In this document: positions 16,626 through 24,463 of the stretch, piece by piece | Layout: the number at the start of each line of letters is the position of its first letter | Position numbering within the stretch: the first letter of the stretch is position 1 | Source of the DNA: a virus | DNA: 29,568 nucleotides | Strand: one strand, 5' to 3' | IMG/VR virus record: IMGVR_UViG_3300024520_000362 | Coordinates: 1 to 29,568 of that record | Made by a program: the position numbers and the translations under genes | Notes under the pieces: generated by a model | Seen by the model: the letters and a program-made list of their open reading frames with translations, nothing else | Told to the model about the DNA's origin: nothing | The model's database searches: none

Positions 16626-18643
16626 TGGAAACTCGATTCGAGTGGGAGATGAAGGGCGGTGGCTACTGGGTCCCCGTCGTTGCAGAGATCGAAGACGATC
16701 GCATCTACTTCAGCTGGGGCTTTGCTACCGGCTGGCGAGGGTTGAAAGACACGCTTAAGGCGATGGGCGCCGAGTGGCATGGTTACGACGAGCATAACCC
16801 CACTAAGCGATGGAGTCTTCCCCTCAATCAAAGAACGGAGTTCCGGCTCGCGCATCTCCTGCGCCACAAGCCCAGCCCGTTCAAGCTGTTCGACAAACCC
16901 CTAGAGCCGTATAAGGCTGTGCGGGACTACCTCAGCCCGGACGGGGTCATCTGCCCAGCTTACGACCACCAAGAGGAGATGTGGTCTCAAATCATCACCC
17001 GACACTTTGCTGTGTTGGCGTGCGAGATGGGTGTTGGCAAGACCCGTGCTGTTGCCGAGGCTATGGAGTATCTACTCTCCAAAGGCTTGATCGAGGTTAC
17101 CGATATCATCTACGTTGGCCCACGGTCAGCGATGGAGTCTGTCAAGGACGACTTCAAGGAGTGGGGCTTCTGGTTCCGCCCACACATGATGACCTACCGG
17201 GGTCTTGTCAAGGAAGTCGATACCTGGGGTGAGGGTCGTCCGGCTCCCAAGTTTGTAGTCTACGATGAGTCGTCTAGGGTTAAGAACCCTAACGCTCAAC
17301 AAGCTCAGGCTGCCAAGTATCTCGCAGACTGTATGCGTGCTGAGCACGGTGACGATTGCTGGATCGTGTTGATGTCTGGCAGCCCGGCACCTAAGAGCCC
17401 TGCTGACTGGTATTGGCAGTGCGAGATCGCTCGTCCCGGCTTCCTCCTCGAAGGCACGCATAAGAAGTTCATGGACCGCCTAGCCATCGTCAAGCGTGTC
17501 GAAGACATGAGTGGCGGTAGCTACCCCAAGCTGCTAGGGTGGCGTGACGCAGAGAACATCTGCACTCACTGCGCTCAAGCTGAAGACCACCTCGACCACG
17601 ATGCCGAGGCTATCCTCTTTGGGAGTGATAACGCCCACGCCTACGTTAAAGCCACCAACGAAGTTGAGAAGCTGTATAAGCGGATGCGTGGCTTGGTTCT
17701 GGTCAAGCTGAAGAAGGACTGCCTGGACCTGCCTGATAGGGTCTGGAAGGTCTACCGCGTCAAGCCTACGCAGCGCATCTTGAACGCTGCTAAGATCATC
17801 ACTCGCCGGGCTAAAAGCGTCGTGCAGGGGATGACCTTGCTTCGCGAGTTGTCTGATGGCTTCCAATACAAGGACCAAGAGACTGGCGAAGTCAAGTGCG
17901 AAGTCTGCGGTGGCTCAGGCAGGCAGATGGTCAAGTTCGATCCTGACGACCCTTGGTCACCTATCAGCGACGCAGCCCTCATCGCGGGTAAGAAGCTCGA
18001 CGAGCGTGAAGCAGCCTGCGACGGGTGTAGCGGCATCGGGATTAAGATCACCTACGAGCGCAAGGCTAAGCAGGTTCCTTGCCCCAAAGAAGACATCGCT
18101 CGCGAGATCCTCGAAAGCCACAACGACATCGGTCGTCTCGTCTTCTTCGCTGCCTTCACCGGCTCTGTTGACCGTGTGCGTGACGTGTGCTTGGGTATGA
18201 ACTGGCACGTCATCCGCGTCGATGGTCGTGGCTGGTCGGGTTGGTCGCCTAAGGGTGAGAAACCTATCAAGGGTGACCGTCAACATCTCTACAACGCCTT
18301 CCGTCGTGACAAAGAGAACTACCCTCGCATCGCTTTTGTTGGTCAAGCTGGAGCAGCCGGGATGGGACTGAACCTAAGCGCCAGTCCTACCGAGGTCTTC
18401 TACTCGAATGACTTCAACTTCGAGTCTAGGGTCCAGGCCCTTGAGAGGACGTATCGTCCCGGCATCGAGAAAACGTTGGCGCTGCTCCCTGAAGAGCATC
18501 GTAAGATCATGGTAATCGACATTACCCACCTCCCCACAGACCAACTGGTTCTGGACAACCTCAACAAGAAGAAGCGTCTACAAGCCCTGACGATGGGTGA
18601 CGTCCAGACTGCTTTGGCCTGCGAAGAGGAGCGTGTAGATTGA
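16625..18643 (+). CDS. SNF2-like SF2 ATPase with zinc-finger inserts
   Basis: The 672-residue protein is a DEAD/SNF2-type superfamily 2 ATPase. Walker A is CEMGVGKT (residues 133-140), motif II is VVYDESSRVKN (211-221), motif III is LMSGSPAPKSPADW (249-262), and the C-terminal motif is QALERTYRPG (604-613). Between the two RecA-like lobes lies an insert with two CxxCxGxG units, CEVCGGSG (425-432) and CDGCSGIG (465-472), as in the zinc domain of DnaJ, plus an extra CTHC at 313-316. SNF2-type phage ATPases are linked to replication, recombination or remodelling DNA-bound proteins. The DnaJ-like zinc insert is not common in such helicases. It overlaps the previous and next genes by one and three bases. 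Confidence 0.8.
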   Translation: METRFEWEMKGGGYWVPVVAEIEDDRIYFSWGFATGWRGLKDTLKAMGAEWHGYDEHNPTKRWSLPLNQRTEFRLAHLLRHKPSPFKLFDKPLEPYKAVRDYLSPDGVICPAYDHQEEMWSQIITRHFAVLACEMGVGKTRAVAEAMEYLLSKGLIEVTDIIYVGPRSAMESVKDDFKEWGFWFRPHMMTYRGLVKEVDTWGEGRPAPKFVVYDESSRVKNPNAQQAQAAKYLADCMRAEHGDDCWIVLMSGSPAPKSPADWYWQCEIARPGFLLEGTHKKFMDRLAIVKRVEDMSGGSYPKLLGWRDAENICTHCAQAEDHLDHDAEAILFGSDNAHAYVKATNEVEKLYKRMRGLVLVKLKKDCLDLPDRVWKVYRVKPTQRILNAAKIITRRAKSVVQGMTLLRELSDGFQYKDQETGEVKCEVCGGSGRQMVKFDPDDPWSPISDAALIAGKKLDEREAACDGCSGIGIKITYERKAKQVPCPKEDIAREILESHNDIGRLVFFAAFTGSVDRVRDVCLGMNWHVIRVDGRGWSGWSPKGEKPIKGDRQHLYNAFRRDKENYPRIAFVGQAGAAGMGLNLSASPTEVFYSNDFNFESRVQALERTYRPGIEKTLALLPEEHRKIMVIDITHLPTDQLVLDNLNKKKRLQALTMGDVQTALACEEERVD

Positions 18644-18957
18644 TGGAGGAGCAAATCTATAAGGAGTGTCGTGAGTCAGCCAAGTTCAGACGAGCTCTCG
18701 GCGGGTCAGCCATGATGTGCTTGTTTGGGGTGCTGGTGTGTGCGGGGTTCCTTACCTTTCGACACCTGAACCCTGTCGACCTCTCACCTGTGGAGGTTGA
18801 TGTCCGGCACGCGTGTGCCCACGCGGAGTGCCGGAGTGGGCACAAACAGCTTGAGCGGGAGACGGAGTATGCCCCTAGTGCTGTTGTGATCCTAACGATC
18901 TTGTATTGTGGGATTGTAGGTGGGACAGTCTTCACCTCGACGATGGAGGGCTCTTGA
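18643..18957 (+). CDS. Small protein with two predicted membrane segments
   Basis: I choose the ATG overlapping the ATPase stop (TGATG), giving 104 residues. Two hydrophobic stretches are visible: MMCLFGVLVCAGFLTF near residues 24-39 and VVILTILYCGIVGGTVF near 81-97. The loop between them (about 40 residues) is polar with three Cys or His residues. Size and layout are those of a small inner-membrane protein, possibly holin-like, but no lysis enzyme is nearby. It is followed by another membrane-anchored gene with an overlapping start. Confidence 0.6.
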   Translation: MEEQIYKECRESAKFRRALGGSAMMCLFGVLVCAGFLTFRHLNPVDLSPVEVDVRHACAHAECRSGHKQLERETEYAPSAVVILTILYCGIVGGTVFTSTMEGS

Positions 18958-19289
18958 CCCGCGACCAGTTACAAGATGAGGGTGCAAAGATAGCGTGCGT
19001 CCTCCTCGGGGCTCTCATTTGCCTGAGCATTATCTTTAGCCAGTCGGCCCCAGCCCTACCAACACAGGTTCCTTGGACAGATCCAGAGCCAGTGAAGGAC
19101 ATCGAGGTAGTTGAAGAGCCTCTCCTGATACTACAGTCTATGCCGTTCCCTAGAGAGGTCTACGCGGAAGCGGACGAGGGCACCTTACGTGTGGTGCGAG
19201 ATGACAAGATCCTCTTTACTGTCTACGACAAACTAGGCTGCCAAGGGCACGTTGAGCCGTCACACATCTGCGCCTGTGAGAACAAATGA
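18954..19289 (+). CDS. Membrane-anchored hypothetical protein
   Basis: The likely start is TTG at 18954, in a TTGA overlap with the previous gene and preceded by GGAGGG; this gives 111 residues. An N-terminal hydrophobic segment (IACVLLGALICLSIIF) acts as signal anchor, followed by a Pro-rich, acidic region and a C-terminal domain with three Cys (LGCQGHVEPSHICAC). It would face the periplasm. The pair with the previous gene suggests an envelope function, possibly in superinfection exclusion or lysis. I recognise no family. Confidence 0.6.
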   Translation: MTRDQLQDEGAKIACVLLGALICLSIIFSQSAPALPTQVPWTDPEPVKDIEVVEEPLLILQSMPFPREVYAEADEGTLRVVRDDKILFTVYDKLGCQGHVEPSHICACENK

Positions 19290-19501
19290 TCATCGAAATC
19301 GACGTCCACCCTGAGTCAGTGGTGTATGACACCTGCGAGGACAAGCGCGTCCGTCACTACGTCGAGCGCGTGACGGCGATGGGTGTCGTCCCGCCCCAAT
19401 ACTCCAAGATCGCCATCTGCGGTGCAGAGGTCAAGGAGCTTGTCCAAGAACATAGTGAGGAGATTTGCCAGGCTTGCATCGACAAAATGCGTAGCCGCTA
19501 G
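19286..19501 (+). CDS. Small Cys-containing hypothetical protein
   Basis: This 71-residue protein starts with ATG in an ATGA overlap with the previous gene. It has Cys residues at DTCEDKR, AICGAEV and EICQACIDK, a spacing that could bind a metal. The N-terminus is a short beta-alpha segment. No family is recognised. It ends the operon before a fresh host-type promoter. Confidence 0.55.
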   Translation: MIIEIDVHPESVVYDTCEDKRVRHYVERVTAMGVVPPQYSKIAICGAEVKELVQEHSEEICQACIDKMRSR

Positions 19502-19536
19502 CATCCCATCCCTGGAAAATTAAAATAAAATATGTG

Positions 19537-19565
19537 TTGACATTGCCATATAGTAATGGTATACT
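19537..19565 (+). promoter_or_regulatory. Near-consensus sigma70 promoter
   Basis: TTGACA (19537-19542) and TATACT (19560-19565) are separated by exactly 17 bases, matching the host sigma70 consensus at 11 of 12 positions. An A-rich run (19516-19534) upstream could act as an UP element. The spacer contains CCAT-N6-ATGG, a small dyad that could be an operator. The next gene starts 30 bases after the -10 box. It is the only strong sigma70 promoter I see in the window. Confidence 0.8.
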
Positions 19566-19594
19566 GCACGTATCACTTAGTAGAAAAGGATGTG

Positions 19595-19915
19595 ATGCAA
19601 ATGATTCCTCAAGACATCGTCAAGTCAATTCTGGCAGCAATCCCCAACGGGCAGTTCTTCACGGTCATCTTCGAGAAGAAGGGTGACGGCGCCATGCGCC
19701 GGATGGTTTGTCAGAAGGGTGTTCGGAAGCATCTCAAGGGTGGTCCCCGTCGTGCTCCCAACCCCAACCTCCAAGGCGTCTACGAGCAGAACGTCGAGAA
19801 CTACCGTTGCTTCGATACGCGACGCGTCTGCTACATCAAGGCTCGTGGCGTCGAGACTAAGACCACCGGTGGCTACGTTCACCTGATGGAAGAAGTCCTC
19901 AACCAAGGAGTCTAA
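19595..19915 (+). CDS. WYL_2/DUF2693-like small protein
   Basis: The start is set at the ATG at 19595, since the promoter -10 box lies at 19560-19565 and AAGGA is just before it; an ATG at 19601 is an alternative. The 106-residue protein has FTVIFEKKGDGAMRRMVC, then a GVRKHLKGG turn, then a C-terminal YIKARGV. This pattern matches the small SH3-like family called DUF2693 or WYL_2 found in many phages. Its role is not known. It is the first gene behind the host promoter, so it is probably made early. Confidence 0.65.
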   Translation: MQMIPQDIVKSILAAIPNGQFFTVIFEKKGDGAMRRMVCQKGVRKHLKGGPRRAPNPNLQGVYEQNVENYRCFDTRRVCYIKARGVETKTTGGYVHLMEEVLNQGV

Positions 19916-20128
19916 GTGAAAGACGCAGTAGTTAAAAGCTGGCAGACGACCCTCGCAGGCGTCGGTCAGTTCATGGGCGTGGCAGGCACCGCCATCCACG
20001 CACACTTCGATGGAGATCCCACGACCGTTGTGGCGTGGGGTCTTCTGGCTTCCAGCTTTGCTGTGATGATCGGACTCATCACCGCTCGCGACAACTCGGT
20101 CAGTTCCGAAACGGCAGGCGTCAAGTGA
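19916..20128 (+). CDS. Holin-like two-segment membrane protein
   Basis: The gene starts with GTG five bases after AAGGAG and encodes 70 residues. Two hydrophobic stretches surround a short polar loop (HAHFDGDPTTV): TTLAGVGQFMGVAGTAI and VVAWGLLASSFAVMIGLITA, followed by a charged ARDNSVSSE end. This layout matches small holin-like proteins that often sit in phage lysis cassettes. The adjoining lipoprotein gene (GTGA overlap) supports this, although no endolysin is visible in the window. Confidence 0.6.
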   Translation: MKDAVVKSWQTTLAGVGQFMGVAGTAIHAHFDGDPTTVVAWGLLASSFAVMIGLITARDNSVSSETAGVK

Positions 20129-20367
20129 AGTATCTCTTTCCCCTCATCATGATCCTCAGCGGTTGCTGTGCGACCATCTCGGCGGACTATGTCGAAGCCG
20201 ACGCGGCGGCTTGGAAACATATTGATCCATATCTGGACGGATGGATCGATAACGAGCCGCTACTTAAGGCCCGTGAAAAGAAAGCCCTCCACGCCGTCAA
20301 TGCCGGGCGTCGCGCACGCATTCTCCATGCGCAGGAGGAAATCGATGCTGAATCTAGCAGCGAGTAA
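20125..20367 (+). CDS. Small phage lipoprotein
   Basis: The start is the GTG in a GTGA overlap with the holin-like gene, giving 80 residues. The N-terminus MKYLFPLIMILSGC is a short lipoprotein signal with the lipobox LSGC. The mature part begins with ISADYVEADAAAWKHIDPYLDGWIDNEPLL in outline, followed by a helix with many charged residues. Similar short lipoproteins with YVEAD near the mature start sit beside holin-like genes in many phages. It is a spanin-like candidate (outer membrane), but no inner-membrane partner is seen next to it. Confidence 0.65.
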   Translation: MKYLFPLIMILSGCCATISADYVEADAAAWKHIDPYLDGWIDNEPLLKAREKKALHAVNAGRRARILHAQEEIDAESSSE

Positions 20368-20671
20368 GCTCGGCGAAGAGTCTCTTGAGTTCTTTCGGGT
20401 CACTCTGGCTGACGCTTGGGACAAGCTCAGCGACCTCGAAAAGAACGACATCCGTGATCTGTTCTTGCTAATGGCCGAGACCAGGCTCCTTGAGCTTGCC
20501 GGTCAAGACGTCGGCGACGCAGTCGCAATCCTCGAATCCGCTCTGTTGCAGTGGAAGGTGGCCGGCAAGACCATCATCATCGGGGCGTTCAAGCAAACCG
20601 CGCGTGAGGTCTTCGGCCTCGGTGGAGAGTTCCTTGGTGGACTCCTACGCGCCTTGATCAAAAAGGTCTAA
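20345..20671 (+). CDS. Helical protein of the lysis-like cluster
   Basis: The start is an ATG six bases after AGGAGG, giving 108 residues and overlapping the lipoprotein by 23 bases. The protein is strongly helical, with a hydrophobic C-terminal half (EVFGLGGEFLGGLLRALIKKV) and a motif AGQDVGDAV in the middle. Earlier in-frame starts would put it deep inside the lipoprotein and lack a ribosome site. I recognise it only as a neighbour often seen beside the lipoprotein type above; the function is unknown. Confidence 0.6.
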   Translation: MLNLAASKLGEESLEFFRVTLADAWDKLSDLEKNDIRDLFLLMAETRLLELAGQDVGDAVAILESALLQWKVAGKTIIIGAFKQTAREVFGLGGEFLGGLLRALIKKV

Positions 20672-20673
20672 CG

Positions 20674-21501
20674 ATGGAAACCCTCGGCAGTGTTCTCAAT
20701 CTGCCCATGACCGATATCTTTGTTGACGAAGAGTTCAACTGCCGAGGGCACATCGTCCCGGTCCACGTCTATGAGTTGGCGAAAGATATTCGGGAGCATG
20801 GGCTCCTTCAAAATATCGTCGTTCAGCCTTGGGACAAGGACGGTTTCAAATACCGTATTGTGTGCGGCCATCGTCGATACATGGCTTACCGTATCAACGA
20901 AGAGACGCACATCCCCGGCACCGTTAAGGAGGGCCTGACCGAAGAAGACGCGATGGCCATGAACCTCTCGGAAAACCTTTGCCGGGAGGATCTCAACCTA
21001 CTCCAAGAGGCAAAGGCCATCGAGAAGTTCATTAACTTCGGGTGGTCGACGAAGCGTATCTGCAAGAAGCTGTCCGTCAGCGAGATGTGGTTGCGTGCTC
21101 GGACGGCTCTACTCCAACTGGAGCCGGAGATCCAGAAGCGTGCTGAGGCTGGGTTGCTGACGCAGCACCAGATCATGGACATCAGTCGGATGCCCACAGC
21201 AAAGGACAGGATGGCTGCCACTCAGAAGGCTGTCAACCACAAGCTGGCAGGCGAGCGTAAGTCCCTGAAGCTGAAGGAGTCCAAGAGCGTCTTCACCAAG
21301 AAGCCTCGTGCAGTGGAAGAGATCCACGAGATGCAGGGGTTGGTTGCCGATGTCTTGGGTAACGGCCTGACGACACGTTTCGCAGCATGGGCAGCAGGAG
21401 TCATCTCGGATCGGGATTTCCACAAGGACATCCGCAAGGCTGCTGACTCAAGAGGCATCTCCTGGGAGTTGCCGATGGCGGTCGCTCCGCCCAGTGCCTG
21501 A
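20674..21501 (+). CDS. ParB-like protein (second of two)
   Basis: This 275-residue protein has canonical ParB motifs: box I region FNCRG near residue 22-25, box II CGHRRYMA (64-71), and box III SENLCRED (99-106), all of which form the nucleotide-binding pocket in ParB. A helix-turn-helix-like stretch follows (FGWSTKRICKKLSVSEMWL, 122-140). It would bind CTP and a specific DNA site. There is no ParA nearby. Unlike the first ParB-like gene, its box II is unaltered. Phage ParB homologues can act in partition, transcription or host take-over, and this one sits directly upstream of the polymerase block. Confidence 0.8.
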   Translation: METLGSVLNLPMTDIFVDEEFNCRGHIVPVHVYELAKDIREHGLLQNIVVQPWDKDGFKYRIVCGHRRYMAYRINEETHIPGTVKEGLTEEDAMAMNLSENLCREDLNLLQEAKAIEKFINFGWSTKRICKKLSVSEMWLRARTALLQLEPEIQKRAEAGLLTQHQIMDISRMPTAKDRMAATQKAVNHKLAGERKSLKLKESKSVFTKKPRAVEEIHEMQGLVADVLGNGLTTRFAAWAAGVISDRDFHKDIRKAADSRGISWELPMAVAPPSA

Positions 21502-21763
21502 AGCGATCGTGATCTATCAGGAGATCCCAGATAACCTGAAGATCTACAAGGTGACTGTCGACGAGACAGACCTCGGTATTCTAAAAACCTGCCACAATGC
21601 TTTGATCGGTGAGGAGATCGTTGAAAGCTTGGGGATGTGGCTTCTGGAACTTCTAGAAGCTAACGACCCCATATACTCCATGGAGGGAGGACTGACAGAA
21701 GGGTGGCCTGTCATCTTGAACGAGTTCAGTGGGAACATAGTTGTAACGGGGATTATGCTGTGA
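21494..21763 (+). CDS. Small acidic hypothetical protein
   Basis: The frame starts with GTG at 21494, overlapping the ParB stop by eight bases, and gives 89 residues; GTG at 21509 is an alternative start. The stop falls in a GTGA overlap with the next gene. The protein is acidic and mixed alpha/beta, with a hydrophobic helix (SLGMWLLELLEA). No family recognised. Tight spacing on both sides supports it. Confidence 0.5.
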   Translation: MPEAIVIYQEIPDNLKIYKVTVDETDLGILKTCHNALIGEEIVESLGMWLLELLEANDPIYSMEGGLTEGWPVILNEFSGNIVVTGIML

Positions 21764-21945
21764 GAATGTTCGAGTGTTATTGGTGTAAGCGCGAGTTGGT
21801 CTGGTCCGACGAGCACCATCACATGACGAACCGTCGTGACTGCTGTAGGGATTGTTACAAGGATCCCAAGTCCACCTACCGTAAAATCTACGCCGATGCT
21901 GCCTCTGAGTCAGCAGAGTCCAAGCGCATAAGGATGCAAGGCTGA
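21760..21945 (+). CDS. Small zinc-ribbon protein
   Basis: The start is a GTG in a GTGA overlap; an ATG two codons later is possible. The 61-residue protein has CYWC at residues 6-9 and CCRDC at 28-32, a classical two-hook zinc ribbon. A GGGG ribosome-like site lies nine bases upstream of the GTG. Its stop overlaps the polymerase start as CTGA. Small zinc ribbons next to phage polymerases may be DNA-binding factors or regulators. Confidence 0.65.
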   Translation: MRMFECYWCKRELVWSDEHHHMTNRRDCCRDCYKDPKSTYRKIYADAASESAESKRIRMQG

Positions 21946-24266
21946 TCTTTCTTGACTCCGAGACTTGTGGATTTGAAGGCCCCGCCGTCCTCCTGCAGTG
22001 GGCTGAGGACGGCGGGCCTGTGCAACTACACGATGTGTGGCTGGAGCCGGTCGGTAAGACTATCGACCTCATCGAGCGCATCATCCGTAAGGAAATCTGC
22101 GGATTCAACCTAGCCTTTGACTGGTATAAGATCGTCCAGATCTACACTACGTTCCTGCTACTTAAGGATAAGGATGCACCACCTAACATTCTTGAGTATG
22201 CACTAGCAGAACCCGAAGCACGTGATGGCCCTTGCCTCCGTCCTGCCGGCGCCTGTGACCTTATGCTTCACGCGCGTAAGGGACCTTACCAAAACACTAT
22301 GAACCGTGCTGACATCCGTATTCGGCGCGTTCCAGTTCAACTCTCCTACATGCTTGCTGCCGAACTTGAGCAGCGTATCACCCTGAGCGACATCTTCTTC
22401 GCTCGGAAGAAAGACAAACATGCACGCCGTTGGCAAGTCGAAGACATTTCCACGACACGTGAGTTCAAGAACGTCGTGCTACGCTTTGCTCCAAGCTCAG
22501 CACTCAAAAACCTTTGCCTCGATGCAGGTATCGTCTCCCAAAAGGACGTTCTCACGTTCGGAGACATTGACGGTCCACTTCAAAAGGCAAAGCCCAATGA
22601 GTATGCCTTCGCACCTTTTGCCTTGGCAGTTGGAAACCCTGATGACTGGAACGGGGCGTGGCCGGAGGTAATCCAGACCCACATCAATCACTGGGGTTAT
22701 GACGAGCAAGCCCGACGCTATGCGTATATGGATGTCGACCCTTGCACTCGGGGTCTCTGGCACCATTTCGAGAAGCCTGAAGCTGGTGACATCGACTCAG
22801 AGCTAGCGTGCCAGGTAGCTGCTGCCAAGTGGAAGGGTTACGCCCTCAACATGAAGGGCATCAAGTATCTACGTGACCTGTCGCTGTCAAAGATCGGAGA
22901 CACCCCGACAGCACCAGCCAAGGTCATGAAGTATTTGATGGAGGTCCTCTATGAAGAGGAGCAGATCGCACTCGAAGATGAGCATGGTGTGCCCAGCACC
23001 AAGAAGGTCATCCTCGAAACTCTTAAGGAGTTGAAGGATGAAGATGGTGAAGCGCACCCCGTTGCTGTCAGGGCCAAAGATGTCTTGGACACTCGGGTCA
23101 ACAAATACCTTGCCGATTTCTACGACAAGCTTATCATCGCCGGACGTCTTCACGCAAGCACGAACATCATTGGCGCACGCTCTTCTCGCATGTCTGGTGG
23201 TCAAGAGCGTGAGGGTAAGAAGTTCAAGAAGAACAAGAGCATCAACCCCCAAGGTATCAGCAAGAAGAAGATCGTCCGTGCACAGTTCCCTCTAGCGTTC
23301 ACCAAAGGCATCACCAAAGCCTATGGGATGGAGCCCCAAGACGAGGAGCTTGACGGCGGTGACTTCATGTCGTTCGAAGTCGCCATTACCGATGCCTACT
23401 ACGACGACCCTCAACTCCACGAGGACCTGACATCTTTCCAGCCTGACGGGTCCAAGACTAAGATCCACGCTGTAGTCGGAACCCTAGCCTACCCCGACAA
23501 GACGTATGAAGAGATCAAAGCGTCGTCGGGTTCTGACATCTTCGACTTCTACACTCGGGCTAAGTCAGCCCTGTTCGCGTTGATCTACTTCGGCAATGCT
23601 CACACCTTGAAGGGCCGTCTAGGCATCGATATCGGTGACGCTGAGGAGACTGAGAAGCGCATCATGCACCGCTATAAGGGCATGGGTAAGGGTCGTAAGC
23701 AGTTCGAGCGTGACTTCGTTGGGATGAAGCAGCCTGGCGGCCAAGGGACTAAGGTCTTCTGGGAAGATCCTAAAGAGTTCGTCTTGTCCATGTTGGGCTT
23801 CCCTCGCTACTTCACATCCGAGAACGAAATCTCTAAGAAGATCTTTGAGCTTGCTACCAAGCTGCCCAAAGAATGGCGCAACATGAAGATGCGTGTTCAG
23901 CGGCGTAAGCTCGAACACGGCGGGGACCAGACAGCATACGGGGCCGCGACGTCAGCGCTCTATGGGGCTGCCTTCTCCATCCAAACAGCCAACATGCGCG
24001 CTGCTGGTAACCACGTCATCCAGTCAACTGGGGCGCAGCTTACCAAGATTCTCCAGTATCGTATCTGGGAGCTTCAGCCCCGAGGTATTGGTGAGTGGTA
24101 TGTGCGCCCGCTTAACATCCACGATGAGGTCATGGTCCCCCGTAAGAGGGGTCTAGGCCCTCAGATCAAGAAGATCGTTGACGACTTCGTGGAAGAGTTC
24201 AAAGAGATCATCCCTCTGCTGGGGATTGACTGGGGTCAGAACTTGGCAAACTGGGCGGGGAAATAA
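21942..24266 (+). CDS. Family A DNA polymerase with 3'-5' exonuclease, apparent CTG start
   Basis: The conventional GTG start at 22020 would lose exonuclease motif I. Reading upstream in the same frame gives MIFLDSETCGFEG from CTG at 21942, with AAGGA seven bases before it and a CTGA overlap with the previous stop. No ATG, GTG or TTG occurs between the upstream stop and 22020. On this numbering the protein has 774 residues. Exo motif I has Asp5 and Glu7, motif II Asn56 and Asp60, motif III Tyr260 and Asp264. Polymerase motif A has GGDFMSFEVAI, motif B RAKSALFALIYFG with Lys541 and Tyr549, and motif C HDE at 727-729. This is a proofreading replicative polymerase of the phage PolA kind. The CTG start is inferred and needs checking. 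Confidence 0.85.
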   Translation: MIFLDSETCGFEGPAVLLQWAEDGGPVQLHDVWLEPVGKTIDLIERIIRKEICGFNLAFDWYKIVQIYTTFLLLKDKDAPPNILEYALAEPEARDGPCLRPAGACDLMLHARKGPYQNTMNRADIRIRRVPVQLSYMLAAELEQRITLSDIFFARKKDKHARRWQVEDISTTREFKNVVLRFAPSSALKNLCLDAGIVSQKDVLTFGDIDGPLQKAKPNEYAFAPFALAVGNPDDWNGAWPEVIQTHINHWGYDEQARRYAYMDVDPCTRGLWHHFEKPEAGDIDSELACQVAAAKWKGYALNMKGIKYLRDLSLSKIGDTPTAPAKVMKYLMEVLYEEEQIALEDEHGVPSTKKVILETLKELKDEDGEAHPVAVRAKDVLDTRVNKYLADFYDKLIIAGRLHASTNIIGARSSRMSGGQEREGKKFKKNKSINPQGISKKKIVRAQFPLAFTKGITKAYGMEPQDEELDGGDFMSFEVAITDAYYDDPQLHEDLTSFQPDGSKTKIHAVVGTLAYPDKTYEEIKASSGSDIFDFYTRAKSALFALIYFGNAHTLKGRLGIDIGDAEETEKRIMHRYKGMGKGRKQFERDFVGMKQPGGQGTKVFWEDPKEFVLSMLGFPRYFTSENEISKKIFELATKLPKEWRNMKMRVQRRKLEHGGDQTAYGAATSALYGAAFSIQTANMRAAGNHVIQSTGAQLTKILQYRIWELQPRGIGEWYVRPLNIHDEVMVPRKRGLGPQIKKIVDDFVEEFKEIIPLLGIDWGQNLANWAGK

Positions 24267-24463
24267 TGCATCCACAGGTATTGGAGTTCATCCAACATTT
24301 CTCAGCCATGCGTGCCTCTGAGGAGCATACCTTGACAGGGTATGAGTCGTTAGCCCACCAGGCTGCTTGTCGATGGGTTGAGACGTGGTTCAACAAGAGC
24401 CGACAGAACCTAGAAGATGGGTCGGAGGAGGTGGACGATGGATCTGATTCAAATACTGTGTAA
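24266..24463 (+). CDS. Small hypothetical protein after polymerase
   Basis: The ATG overlaps the polymerase TAA by one base, with a GGGG ribosome-like site before it; 65 residues. The N-terminal 45 residues are helical with aromatic and His residues, and the C-terminus is acidic (GSEEVDDGSDSNTV). The acidic end overlaps the next gene by 26 bases. No family recognised. Confidence 0.5.
   Translation: MHPQVLEFIQHFSAMRASEEHTLTGYESLAHQAACRWVETWFNKSRQNLEDGSEEVDDGSDSNTV

Noticed and set aside
22020-24266. GTG at 22020 as the polymerase start
   Set aside because: It would remove exonuclease motif I, while the frame upstream encodes FLDSETCGFEG with a ribosome site before a CTG.
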